This document shows positions 1-9,940 of a stretch of 64,000 nucleotides of DNA, in pieces. The notes beneath the pieces are model-generated. The model worked only from the letters and a program-made list of their open reading frames with translations, did not search any database and was not told the origin of the DNA. The position numbers and the translations under genes are program-made. This stretch comes from Cinnamomum chago. Its lineage: Eukaryota; Streptophyta; Magnoliopsida; Laurales; Lauraceae. Location: NCBI GenBank assembly GCA_038049695.1, contig CP142454.1:21460501-21524500 (forward strand), given 5' to 3'. Within the stretch, counting starts at the first letter, position 1. Every line of letters begins with the position of its first letter.

Positions 1-118
1 TTGAGTCAACTAATGCTACTACCTTGGGGCCACAGGGGTGTTTACTCGGCTTCCCTATAGGCCCGGAGGAATTAGTCCAGTCCAAAGAGTTGGAAATCCT
101 CCGATAGAAAAAAAAAAA
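1..118 (+). repeat. 3' part of a tRNA-derived SINE (truncated by window edge)
   Basis: The segment matches the 3' half of the SINE at 5858-6082 along its length: a chloroplast-like 'ctaccacc..ggggcaacagggg' block, 'ggcttccct', 'ggcccggagg', 'tagtccag', then a poly-A tail at about 109-119. The tRNA-like head would lie outside the window. Family membership is inferred from this internal comparison only. Confidence 0.7.
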
Positions 119-1403
119 ATCATTTGAACATTTGCATCACTATAAAGGTGTCCTTCCTTCGACCATTTTCTGGGTCAACCCTTTTTAATTTCTCGACAGT
201 TTTTTCTCTTTTGCCAACTTGTAAAAAGAAGCAAACAGAAGGCAGAAGCAGGGACTCTTCTGGCCGGGCCAGATTGCTAGCTGTGAGCTGTCCAAGCTCC
301 ACAGGGCCACAAATCAGGCAATCATAGGTTGCTTCTGTGGAACCCCACTGGGGAAACGCTTGGATTTTTACTGTTGGAATTGGAAAACCAAATAAGATTC
401 CTATGTACTTCCCCAAGAGGCAAAACGTTCACAAACTCATCTTTGAGAGTATGGTACGTACATGATGTATTCATTCCTTCAACAACCCATTTCATGGGAA
501 CCATGTGTAAGAAGTCCGACCATATATCGGAGCCTTGCAGGCTTGCAGCTAACGATCCTGACCATTTGATTTCTCCAGTTGAATCTGTATAATGACCATT
601 TCCTTTGGACACAGATACATGTTATCGTTCACAAGTCAAGAGGATATCATGCCCAGCAAGCACTTGATCATAAATATAAGTTGGAATGGATACTCATATT
701 TGATGTTATTTTTTGAGAATATACGACAATTGAATTTCCTTTATTAGTGTTATTGTTGTGTGACTTGTGTCTTCTTTTGTACTTGCATTTTTAAAAATCC
801 TTACTGTGGATGGCAACGGATTGGATTAGATGAGTGAGATGTCAAAGGGTGAGTTTGACAGTGGTTTTGTTGGAGTTTTAGTGTGGGTAATGTCTTAGAT
901 TTTGCAAAAGATTTTCTTTTCAAGTTGGACTACTGGTTTGAAGTGATTCTTTAAACTTGAAGACAGAGGGATTAGTCCTTGGGCATCTCTACGGTACCAT
1001 CTTGCCCACATCACTCAACCATGAAGTGAGATAACTTTCGCTTCTAAATGTGACGATGCTCTGACCCGGGCCCCTTTATGATCACCAATTTACTTATTTA
1101 TCAATATTATATAATACACAAAGTCTACTTGTGGGACTGACCTGGCCCCACCTAGGGATGGGACCAGAGTGATTGAAACATCTCCCCCCTACCCGTGTAC
1201 AATGATGGAAGCTTGGATGATGATTTTAATCACTTGATCAATAGGCCATAACCTTTCACCATCCAAAATGAGTGCATAATCAATCCAACATTCTAATTCC
1301 TTCGGGTGAGTGCCAAACTCTAGGATTAGTGACTATCAGGTAAGTTTCTTGTTTTATGGTCACTCTGATGGGTTGTAATGTGGGCTCCACTAAGTATTTT
1401 GCA
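119..1403. other. Intergenic; unidentified coding-like stretch on minus strand (about 120-612)
   Basis: Two overlapping minus-strand reading frames (96 and 98 codons) run through 120-612 and could be joined at about 410 by one frame change. The predicted peptides have a non-repetitive composition, but I recognise no family, no start context and no splice pattern. It could be a gene fragment or chance. From 620 to 1403 I see nothing beyond AT-rich DNA. Confidence 0.2.
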
Positions 1404-1652
1404 CATTGAGCTCGTTAGCTCATAGGGTGTGCCGCACTAAATATTTTGTATATTTAGCCTTTTTGAGCACAACCAATGAGTTCACCCCTCTTTGGTTGAT
1501 GTCATCATATCTAAAATGGAAAAGCCTCTCAACTTCCAAATATACCCTCTTTTTAAAATGGGAAAACCTCCAAACTTCCAAATATACCCTCTTTACACGC
1601 ATCTCATTGGTTGTTCTCATAAAAGTTAAATGAGCACGGGCTCACTTGAAAA
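1404..1652. mobile_element. Possible small MITE with inverted ends
   Basis: The ends contain imperfect inverted matches: 'gagcacaaccaatgag' at about 1463-1478 against 'ctcattggttgttctc' at about 1603-1618, flanked by inverted 'gctcat' words. Inside, a ~50-bp unit ('ttccaaatataccctcttt') is repeated twice in tandem (about 1530-1600). No coding capacity and no clear target duplication. Confidence 0.35.
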
Positions 1653-1942
1653 TGCTTATTATAATATATTAAAGCCAAGAGCTCCGCCTTTAATTTTGAT
1701 CATCGGTTATAATTTTGACTGACAGTTAACCTTATTTGTTCAAATGTCTCACATTCTCTCTCCGTAACTACTTACTCATCTTTATTTCATCAAACTACCC
1801 ACAACTCTCCACTTTAGTTGTACTTCTTCTTCTTCTTTTTAATCTATTATCCCACCCCATCTCTTCTACTCCTTTTTGCCCTAGTTTTTTTTTTTTTTTT
1901 TTCCATCTATGCAACTTGCTCAATGGAAAGAAGTACTCCACA

Positions 1943-2738
1943 GAGAAATTCTATATGCACCCACCTATTTTGCTAAGCCCACCCACATTCCTAAAACTAC
2001 CCAAAATGCCCTCCTCTCCCTTCCCTCTCTTCCTCTCCCTCTCCCTCTCACCCACCGCTGGCCCTCGCCCGCCGCCATAGCCCCTGCCCGCCCTCTTCCC
2101 CACCCGCCCTCTCCCCACCCGCCCTCTCCCTCTCCTTGTCCTCCGCCCGCCCAATCTCCCTGTCCCATTCTTTTTTTCCCTCTCTCTGCCTCTTGCCCGC
2201 CGCCCGTTGTTGTAGCCCAAGCCTGCCCTCTCCCTCTTTCTCCCTTTCTCCCTCTGCCTCCCTCTCCCCGCCCAGTCTCCCTCTCCCACTCTCTCTCCCG
2301 CTCTCTGCCTCTTGCCCGCCACCTGCCGTCACAACCCCCGCCCGCCCTCTCCCTCTTTCTCCCTTTCACCTTCTGCCTCCCTCTCCATCTCCTTCTCCCC
2401 CTCTTTCCCTCCTGCTCTCTGCCTCTCGCCCGCCGCCTGTCGTCGCAGCCCCCACCCACCCTCTCCCTCTTTCTCCCTTACTCCCTCGCCCCCCACCTCT
2501 TCTCTCCCCGCCCTCTCAGTCTCCCTCTCCCCCTCCTGACTCTCTTCTTCTCCCTCCCTTTCTCTTTATCGCTCCCTCCCCTTCGGCAACACATAGGGGA
2601 TAGCGGGCGGCGGTTGCCGTAGCAGGCAGAGGGAGAGAGAAGGAAGGAGAGGGAGAGGGGTATTTTCGTCATGTGTAATTTTTATAAAAAAAAGGTGGGT
2701 GTGCTCAGCAAACCATGTGGTTGAGTTCAGAATTTCCC
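1943..2738. mobile_element. Non-autonomous TIR element carrying a CT-rich minisatellite
   Basis: The left end reads GAGAAATTCT, followed by a 'tgctaagcccaccca' block. The reverse complement of the right end reads GGGAAATTCT, followed by 'tgctgagcacaccca'. These are inverted matches over about 45 bp with gaps. Between them lies ~650 bp of almost pure pyrimidine sequence. The long proline/leucine/serine-rich reading frames on both strands follow from this composition and are not genes. Confidence 0.5.
2184..2520 (+). repeat. Tandem minisatellite, ~110-120-bp unit, three copies
   Basis: Three diverged tandem units begin at about 2184, 2303 and 2414. Each reads ctctctgcctct(t/c)gcccgcc, a short variable GC-rich part, then 'ccctctccctctttctccctt'-like sequence. 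The array makes up most of the CT-rich core of the surrounding inverted-repeat element. Confidence 0.7.
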
Positions 2739-3449
2739 TTCCACGTACATAACCTTTTTAATGTATGTGTATAAAATTTGTAATGCATGGGCATAGTCGT
2801 GCTAAGTATGAGTTAGTGTGCTAGTATATATATTATTTAGACTTCTAGTTTTTTGAATTTTATTTACACTTTTTCTTACCAACTAAGATGGTTGGATCCT
2901 TGAGAGACTTGACCGACATAGGAGTGCATCCCTTGGGCACAAAGGGAAGAGGACCCAAGGATCAAACTCGGGCTCATTGGGTCAATACAAGACTTCTAAC
3001 CACTAGCTATCCCTTTAATCTCCAATCTTATTTACACATGAAATACTTTAAAAGCAATTAAGAATTCTTTCCCAAATGATAAAAAAGGAAAGATATCAAT
3101 TAAAACAAATAACAACAGCAGATGTGTAGAGGTCTCATCATTGACCGATGTGATGTCATGTCAAAACCATGGATGGATGCAATTCCTTCATTTAAAAGAG
3201 ACCTACCTAGAAAATGCCAATCTTGCTATAGGTCTGAAAGGATAGTTTAGATTAGGTTGAGTGGTTGGACAAGTTACAACAACCACACGTGGACATGTGG
3301 TTAGGGTGACTCAGCCTAATGGGAAGATAAGGAAACTCAGCAGCAGTTAGGTAATGCAATTTAGTCACAATCTTTAGATGATAAACCTATAAACATTTAA
3401 AGATGTTCCAAAAAAATTTGAGCCCAAACTGATCATTAATTGTGAGTAT
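2739..3449. other. Intergenic, no recognisable feature
   Basis: AT-rich DNA with only short chance reading frames. A block at about 2890-3000 ('gacccaaggatcaaactcgggct') looks faintly like a tRNA-type B box on the minus strand, but no A box or poly-A tail accompanies it. Confidence 0.5.
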
Positions 3450-3604
3450 ATATATATATATATATATAGTGGGGGGATCACACAGGCTGCACGCACACGT
3501 GCGAGGGCCCAGGGCCTCTGCCCACACGTGTGACACAGGCTGCAGCCTGTGATAACATAGGCTGCAGCATGTGGGATCCCACCTCATATATATATATATA
3601 TATA
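3450..3604. mobile_element. Small hairpin MITE embedded in a (TA)n microsatellite
   Basis: Runs of (TA)n bound both sides (about 3450-3468 and 3588-3604). Between them, 'gtggggggatcacacaggctgca' at the left pairs with the reverse complement of 'tgcagcatgtgggatcccac' at the right. Further complementary 'cacacgtg' and 'ggctgcagcc' words lie inside. There is no coding capacity. Confidence 0.6.
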
Positions 3605-3992
3605 TGGATGTAAATCGGTCCTGATTCTCTAATTACTCGGAGGTTTCGATCCGTTAAAAACCGGACATGGATCCTTATTTAGGCTCCGATATGTAATTGG
3701 GTCCGGTTTCACCTTGGTTCAGACCTATGGACCCGATGCCTGACATATTACCTCAATTTTCGAAAATCTCTCCTAAAAGATTTTTTTTTTTTTAATATCA
3801 TTATCTACCTGCCCGGACTCGAATCTAGATCCGTCCCATATATGATCTGGTTCCGGTTCCGGAACTAAGAAACCGGTTAAAAAACGGTTCCGAATCAGAA
3901 TCTAGATCCAACTTCTCCTTAACAATTTTGGTTCTGGGTCCACCTTGGACCAGGATCAGAACCGACCCATTTACAACCCTATATTTATGGGT
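3605..3992. mobile_element. MITE, GGATGTAAA/TTTACA family, copy 1
   Basis: The left end reads TGGATGTAAATCGG and the right end CCCATTTACAACCCTA, which are inverted equivalents. The interior is rich in 'ccggttccgg' and 'gatccg' words. A related copy in opposite orientation lies at 49372-49752. (TA)n directly abuts the left end, suggesting a TA target. Confidence 0.6.
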
Positions 3993-4445
3993 TTTAAGGT
4001 CCTAAAAATCTATTGGGGCCTTGTCCAAATATCATTAATTAAAGACAAATGGGCACCCCCAAGTCATTGGAGGAAGAAAGATCAAGGAAGTGGGGACGGA
4101 AAAATCTTGTGACCCAAAGAGGAGAGGATAGGAGATATAGAAGAAGTGTGGAGAAGCAGAAGTTTCCTTATCCTATGGAAGGACAGAATGCGATAACGAG
4201 AGTGGCTACGTACATGGCTTCTGAATCACTGGCATTGATTTGTGTTTCCTGAAAGAAAGCTCGTGAAAGGAACACTCACCAATATTGTGAGGTACTTGCT
4301 CAATTATACATGGCTAAATCCAAACTCATGTAGTTTTCGACAGGTTCTCCATGGCAAGGGTCCCATATATACCAGGGTAGAAGAATCCAACCTACTTGTA
4401 CAGTTATTATAAAAATTAGTATTAAAATAATAAAAGTCATAATAA

Positions 4446-4560
4446 TAGAGATACACAAGTTGGCCCAGTGGTAAAGGTCATCCCAACTCATCTTAACTAT
4501 AAGGAATTAACCCCGGGTACCAGCAGGAGCACACTTGGAATGTGTCGGGTGGAAGAGTAC
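4446..4560 (+). repeat. SINE-like, tRNA-derived head fragment
   Basis: Contains TGGCCCAGTGG, a good match to the RNA polymerase III A-box pattern, and about 50 bp later a degenerate B-box-like 'gaattaacccc'. No cloverleaf can be completed and no poly-A tail is visible, so this is a SINE piece rather than a tRNA gene. Confidence 0.4.
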
Positions 4561-4575
4561 GAAGCACAAAACACT

Positions 4576-4914
4576 GAGCCCATGTTTGACATCTTTATTT
4601 CATGCCTCTATTTCTCTAAATGTCTAAATCGGACAGAGGTTTGAACAATTAGAGCGTTTGGCACAAGATTTTAGGCTCTGTCCGCTTTAGACATTTAGAG
4701 GCAAATCTTCTAAAATCTAAATGCTCCAAAAGTGGGCAGATGAGAAATAGAGCTTTTGAGTCAATATAGAGACAATGTATTTAAAATAGATTCATGCGTT
4801 ACCAAATGCGTTTTTTTTTTTATCCTAGCCTCTTTTTTTTTATGGCTCTTTTTTTAATGACTCTATTTTAAATGGATCTATAAATAAAAGAGTAGAGATG
4901 CCAAACAAGCCCTC
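4576..4914. mobile_element. MITE with GAG(C/G)...TGTTTG(A/G)CATCT inverted ends
   Basis: The left end is GAGCCCATGTTTGACATCT. The reverse complement of the right end is GAGGGCTTGTTTGGCATCT, 15 of 19 identical. The 340-bp interior is non-coding with further complementary words (ctaaatg/catttag). The end type resembles hAT-like MITEs, but no clean 8-bp target duplication is seen, so the superfamily is unproven. Confidence 0.6.
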
Positions 4915-5857
4915 ATATAGTTGAAGTAACACACCGGAGCGAAGGCATGAAACACTCCCTGGATGACCCTTGAGTTGAAAGATTAGGTTAGTTTATGATT
5001 AAGATAGTTTACACTTCCTCCCATGTAATAGCAAAAAAAAGAGGGGGTAATTACAACAACTATATCACAATAATGATATGATATAAGGTCACGAAATGGT
5101 TGATTAACAAGGAAAACATTGTCATTTTCACTCTGCATTTCATGGTTTTCGATATTTTGTGACAAGCTGTGTGACTTGTCTAGTGGGCTCCACAAACTTA
5201 CCAGCTTTCCTTGTGACATTCTAATAACTCTCCTTTATTGCAAGTAAGCCAAATCTTAATTCAATAATAAAGCTTGGATAGGTTGATCACACATTATTGA
5301 AATACAAAAGAACCTCCATTTACCCAATTGGACGTTCTGGGGAACATAGTTTTTCATCATTGCCTTTCCACTCGGACGTTCTTGGGAAAAGCTTTTCATC
5401 ATTTGGTTTAAACAATTTTCCTCTAGTAAAATCCAGTGGAATTTTCCTCAATTCTTCAAGAAAGTATAATTCCTTTTGTAGGTGGGTAGGAAAAATACTC
5501 AATGGGCCAGTCCCTTTGTGAGCTAAGGCATTGAGTCCACCCTACTTCTCCTTAGCCCACTTCCATGCACCCATGCCAAGAGTCCATACTTACTCATTTG
5601 TGCAAGAAATGATTCTCCACTCTCTTGCGGATCTTAATTTCCCTGCAAGAGGTGAATCTGGCATTCATACTCCTCTCATAGGAAATTCAGATCCTCTCTA
5701 TCAAGAAAAATTATTTTATTTTAAATACGACGCACCACTTTTCCACGGAATTGTGAGCTGAAAAAAAAATAAGAACAATTTTTTTTTCTTTAGAGAAGAA
5801 TTCTTTTATCACACAACGCACATCACCACTCTACATGCTCAGTTGACATGGCCCTTC
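4915..5857. other. Intergenic, no recognisable feature
   Basis: No coding pattern, RNA gene or repeat structure was recognised. The short reading frames on both strands at 5297-5521 mirror each other because they share a partly palindromic composition. Confidence 0.5.
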
Positions 5858-6082
5858 AACCCCAAGGGGTTGGCCGAGTGGTCAGGGCCACGGTTCCTCC
5901 CTCTTCCGGACTTAGAGGTCTTGGTATCGACCCCCGGTTCCCCCCTCTTCAGGAGCCGAAGGTTGAGTTTACTTGTGCTACCACCTAGGGGCAACAGGGG
6001 TTTTACCCGGCTTCCCTCTGGGCCCGGAGGGAATAGTCCAGCCCAAAGGGTTGGGAACCCTCCATTAGCAAAAAAAAAAAAG
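5858..6082 (+). mobile_element. Complete tRNA-derived SINE with target duplication
   Basis: The head has an A box TGGCCGAGTGG at 5871-5881 and a B-box-like GGTATCGACC at 5923-5932. The body ends in an 11-12-base A tail (about 6070-6081). The flanks carry an 11-bp direct repeat, CATGGCCCTTC, at 5847-5857 and 6083-6093, the signature of LINE-assisted insertion. Partial relatives lie at 1-118 and 52850-52970. The B box deviates from GGTTCGANNCC. It is not a tRNA gene, as no cloverleaf can be folded beyond the D-arm region. Confidence 0.85.
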
Positions 6083-6389
6083 CATGGCCCTTCCAATGTG
6101 TCACCACTTGTTCCATACATCACAACAGCACTCGCGTGCCCTTGACTCAGCATGCTTGACCACCCTTGATGTTCCATGATAAGCTCATAAACTGTGAAGA
6201 GATGTTTTCAAGGGACCCTTTCAAAAAGCATTCAGAATTAACTCCTGTTCATTCTAGAGAGGTTCCTGTATAAAAGGATAATGATGCCTCAAGGAATATT
6301 AGCAGATGAGCCCAATAGGATCTATGATGCTCCGATATTTTGAAATAAGCAATGCAACATAATGTGTTCAATACTTCAATTATAATATA

Positions 6390-6774
6390 TTACTAGCAAA
6401 ACACGCCCATGCTTATCACGGGCAATATAATTTATAATATTAAAAAATAATTAATAATTTTAAATAATTAATTTAAAATTAATTATTTAACTATAGATCT
6501 ATAACTATGGATTTATAATTTATGACCATAGATCTATGCAACGTGTATCCTTATATGTTAGAAAGAATATTTTGAGATTACATGAGAAACCATCTTTATC
6601 TAAAAGTCTAATGTGTAGATAAATGTGTTAGACTCTATATTTAGATGACTAAAATCGAAAATTTCTCCCAATTCCCTAAAACCTCTCCTTAAATTAAAAT
6701 TGAAATCGAAATTGAACTCTAATTTTTCAATCAATTGCAAAATTAGAGCACAATTTCGAAATTGAATCATACCT

Positions 6775-6820
<46 letters not shown>

Positions 6821-7487
6821 GACGTAGGATTTCGAAATATGAGTCCAATTTGCTAATCGATTGCAAAATTGGACTCTAATCTCAAATCAATTTCAAGAGA
6901 TAAGCTCTATCAATCAATTCAGAGTCTACTTTTGTGAAGCTTCTTTATGTGAATTCAAATTTTAATATATATCTATTATAGATAGGTGATTAAAGAGTCC
7001 AGAAGAAAAAATTCACCTTGCTCAGTAACTCTATACAACCAAGTTAAAATGAGTATTCTTTAAGTGGATTTAAAATTTTAATATATCTATTATGGTTAGA
7101 AAATCCTTAATGTTTGTGATTTTAAAAAGTGGATCATTGATAGTGATTTATACATATAGGCTCCACATACAATAAACTTTTTTAAAGTGGGCCTTATATT
7201 CTAGTTCCTAAAGACAGGGCCACATGCAATTTTGTAAATGTTAATTTACAAAAGACTTGAAGTTTCATACTCATTTATATAAAAAGTAATATTTACTTTG
7301 TATAAATGTTGGGCTGGTCCATGCTTCGAACCGTAATAAATGGTATATTTGTTTGTTTTATATTTATTTTCATATTTGTTTGTTTTATTTTTATTTTCTC
7401 TTTAATTAATATCTCATAAAATAGCCACAAATTAGACGTGTTTTTATTTCTAGGCTCGGGCTTGGCGCGGGCATGCTTTGCTGGTAA
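6390..7487. mobile_element. ~1.1-kb non-autonomous element with TTACTAGCAAA inverted ends
   Basis: The left end reads TTACTAGCAAAACACGCCCA. The reverse complement of the right end reads TTACCAGCAAAGCATGCCCG, 16 of 20 identical. The interior is AT-rich with a (TA)~17 run at 6780-6815 and no plausible protein. A transposase superfamily cannot be assigned from the ends alone. Confidence 0.5.
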
Positions 7488-8643
7488 GATTTTATGTGTG
7501 TAAAATCTATATATGTCCCTACCATATCCAAGGAGTGTCTTTATCATAGTCTGGACCAACCTGGTTTGACCCACTAGGTTAACCTCGCTCAAACATTAAA
7601 AAAAATAATAATTATATATCTGAAGATAATTAAATTAATGGAAAGTCCAACCAGGTCAATGGGTTAATTTACTAATTAAGCTTGACCAGTTTACTATGTG
7701 GAAGGTGCGGTTCGGGCTGAACCCTTATTCCACTGATCGGTCCAGTCTGACTGGTATATGAATTTGATCCATTATTAGTATGATGAGAACAAATCAATTT
7801 AGCTTGTAATATTGTGGAGAGAAGAAAGAGAGGAACAAGGTTGGATTTTGTCAGATTCTCAGATTGCTATTACCTAATGCTAATCCCTTTACAGAAGTAA
7901 GAGGACTATATTTCATAGTAACGAGTGGTTCTCAATCAAACAGCAAATCTCAATGACATTCCCTTTTCAGTATAAAAACGATATAGAGGTTTTCTAAAGA
8001 TAAGGATGACAAGAACGACAAATGAAATGAGACTCCACATCTCTCTCTCTCTCTCTCTAGTGCTCTTGAGGGCCCAAAATCTGTGACACTAAAATGAACT
8101 TACTACCCGTTCCCGTTCATGGCATGTCTCCAAATTTTACTTCGAATAGAGTCAAATCTCACTGTAAAATTGAACATATATATATATATAATTAATAAAT
8201 GAGTTTTATGTAAATAATGAAAGCAAGAGGATCGTATTTGAAAAGGACCAAAGAATTGTAAAGTCATTTTAACTAGTAGGGACACCCTTTATGATGGACT
8301 GATAAGGGTCGTGAAGCACACTTACTGTCCTGTTTACATCTCTACCAGTGGGCGTGTTGTTACCAAGCTTGTTTTTGGATGGAACAAAATTTGTTGCTTT
8401 CGAATATTGATAAAGAAACAATCTCCATTGTGTAAATATGTATGTGCTCATGCTCCATCTTTATTTTTAGACTTCTATGTATTTTCTACAGTTTTCTACA
8501 GAGATTTGTTAAAAAAGTCTTCCTACTTCTACATAAATTTTCTATACAGTCATGTTGCATTGCAGCTTAACTGTCTATTGAGACAAATAATAAAGAAAAA
8601 TATGCCTGTACTCACGCAAGTTTCTATGTTCGGTAGAACATGA
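7488..8643. other. Intergenic, no recognisable gene
   Basis: AT-rich sequence with a short (TC)n at about 8041-8059 and (TA)n at about 8177-8190. No conserved protein was recognised in any frame. Confidence 0.5.
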
Positions 8644-8721
8644 GATCACCCAAACTCCCCAGCTTAATCCTTGGTTTCAATGATTTTATGGTCAATTGAT
8701 TACCTTTAACTGATACTGTTT

Positions 8722-8780
<59 letters not shown>

Positions 8781-8855
8781 ACCCAAAGTCCCCAGCTTAA
8801 TCCTTGGTTTCAATGATTTTATGGTCAATTGATTACTTTTAACTGATACTGTTGT

Positions 8856-8919
<64 letters not shown>
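8644..8919 (+). repeat. Tandem duplication of ~134 bp ending in (TG)n(AG)n
   Basis: 'atcacccaaa(c/g)tccccagcttaatcc' starts at about 8645 and again at about 8778. Each unit runs through the same unique ~95 bp and ends in a compound (TG)n(AG)n microsatellite; the second TG block is longer. The two units are nearly identical outside the microsatellite. Confidence 0.85.
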
Positions 8920-8921
<2 letters not shown>

Positions 8922-8976
8922 TCATCCTGCAACAGTATAAATATAAAATCCTATAGAAAATACAATGATGTACCCT

Positions 8977-9061
<85 letters not shown>

Positions 9062-9207
9062 ATATTCATCCTGCAACAGCATAAAAATCTATAGAAAATA
9101 CAATGAAGGACCCTGGAAAATGACAAGGGATGCACCTTTTGCATTCATATAGAAAATACAATGAAGGACCCTGGAAAATGACAAGGGATGCACCTTTTGC
9201 ATTCATA
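8920..9207 (+). repeat. (AG)n expansion and two further local duplications
   Basis: 'atattcatcctgcaacag' occurs at about 8919 and 9062 on either side of an (AG)n run of about 80 bp (8982-9060). Downstream, a 58-bp unit starting 'tatagaaaatacaatgaagg' is repeated directly at 9090 and 9148 without visible differences. Reading frames here encode only Ser-Leu repeats. Confidence 0.85.
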
Positions 9208-9653
9208 ATTTCATATCCACTCAACTTTTCATTCACAGTAATAACAAAAATCAGATGTACACATTCCCGAAGCTGATTTAGTTCCCTGAATCAGATAATG
9301 GAAACAAGTATGATAGTAATAATTCAATTATTTTAAACTTTTTTTTCTTTAAACATTGTTCCTTTGTTCTTATAAAAAAGAAGACGTTGGTGTGCTACAC
9401 TTCTGTTTTTCTTCCACTGCACTTCGCACAGCCATTGTCCAACAGAGCATATTTTCCCACCAGTTTTGGCTAGGTTGCGTGGTCTTTGATTGTGAAAATA
9501 AATGACAGAATTTGATCCCACAACATTGTCGCTGGATTCAGAATCTTCATTTCTGTGTTCTTTTTGTGCCCAACAATTCTGCAACAGAAGCTGTGCCACT
9601 TTAGGCACACTTCAATGTCGAACTATCATTATTCCTATTCAATTTGAGTGAGC
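9208..9653 (-). other. Probable 3' UTR and downstream region of the MAPKKK gene
   Basis: This lies immediately after the stop codon of the minus-strand kinase gene. It is T-rich on the plus strand (A-rich in the sense strand) with no second gene. A 91-codon minus-strand frame at 9333-9608 has no recognisable family and is best read as UTR. Confidence 0.4.
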
Positions 9654-9887
9654 TTAAGTGACCTTGGTGACCAAATGTTTCAGTGGAGCCAAGAGCTGGG
9701 CGAATGATGGGCGTAGAGTTGGGTCACTGCACAATCAACCAAAGTCTGTTAGAATGAAGAATCCACTGAAATATTGAAGACTTGTTGCAAGCATAAATAA
9801 ATCAAATCGACAAAAGGTTCCAGCAAAAGTAACCGGAACCCAGCATGATAATAAGCTTCTCAGTCACAACTTCATTTTTTTTTATCG

Positions 9888-9940
<53 letters not shown>

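Noticed and set aside
1909..2622. 237-codon plus-strand frame and several minus-strand frames of 90-160 codons
   Set aside because: Composition is set by a pyrimidine-only minisatellite; all three frames are open on both strands and encode Pro/Leu/Ser or Arg/Gly/Glu repeats.
5866..5945. tRNA gene
   Set aside because: A and B boxes are present, but no cloverleaf forms, and the sequence continues into a SINE body with A tail and target duplication.
8839..9144. 101-codon minus-strand frame
   Set aside because: Encodes almost only Ser-Leu and Thr-His repeats from (AG)n and (TG)n microsatellites.
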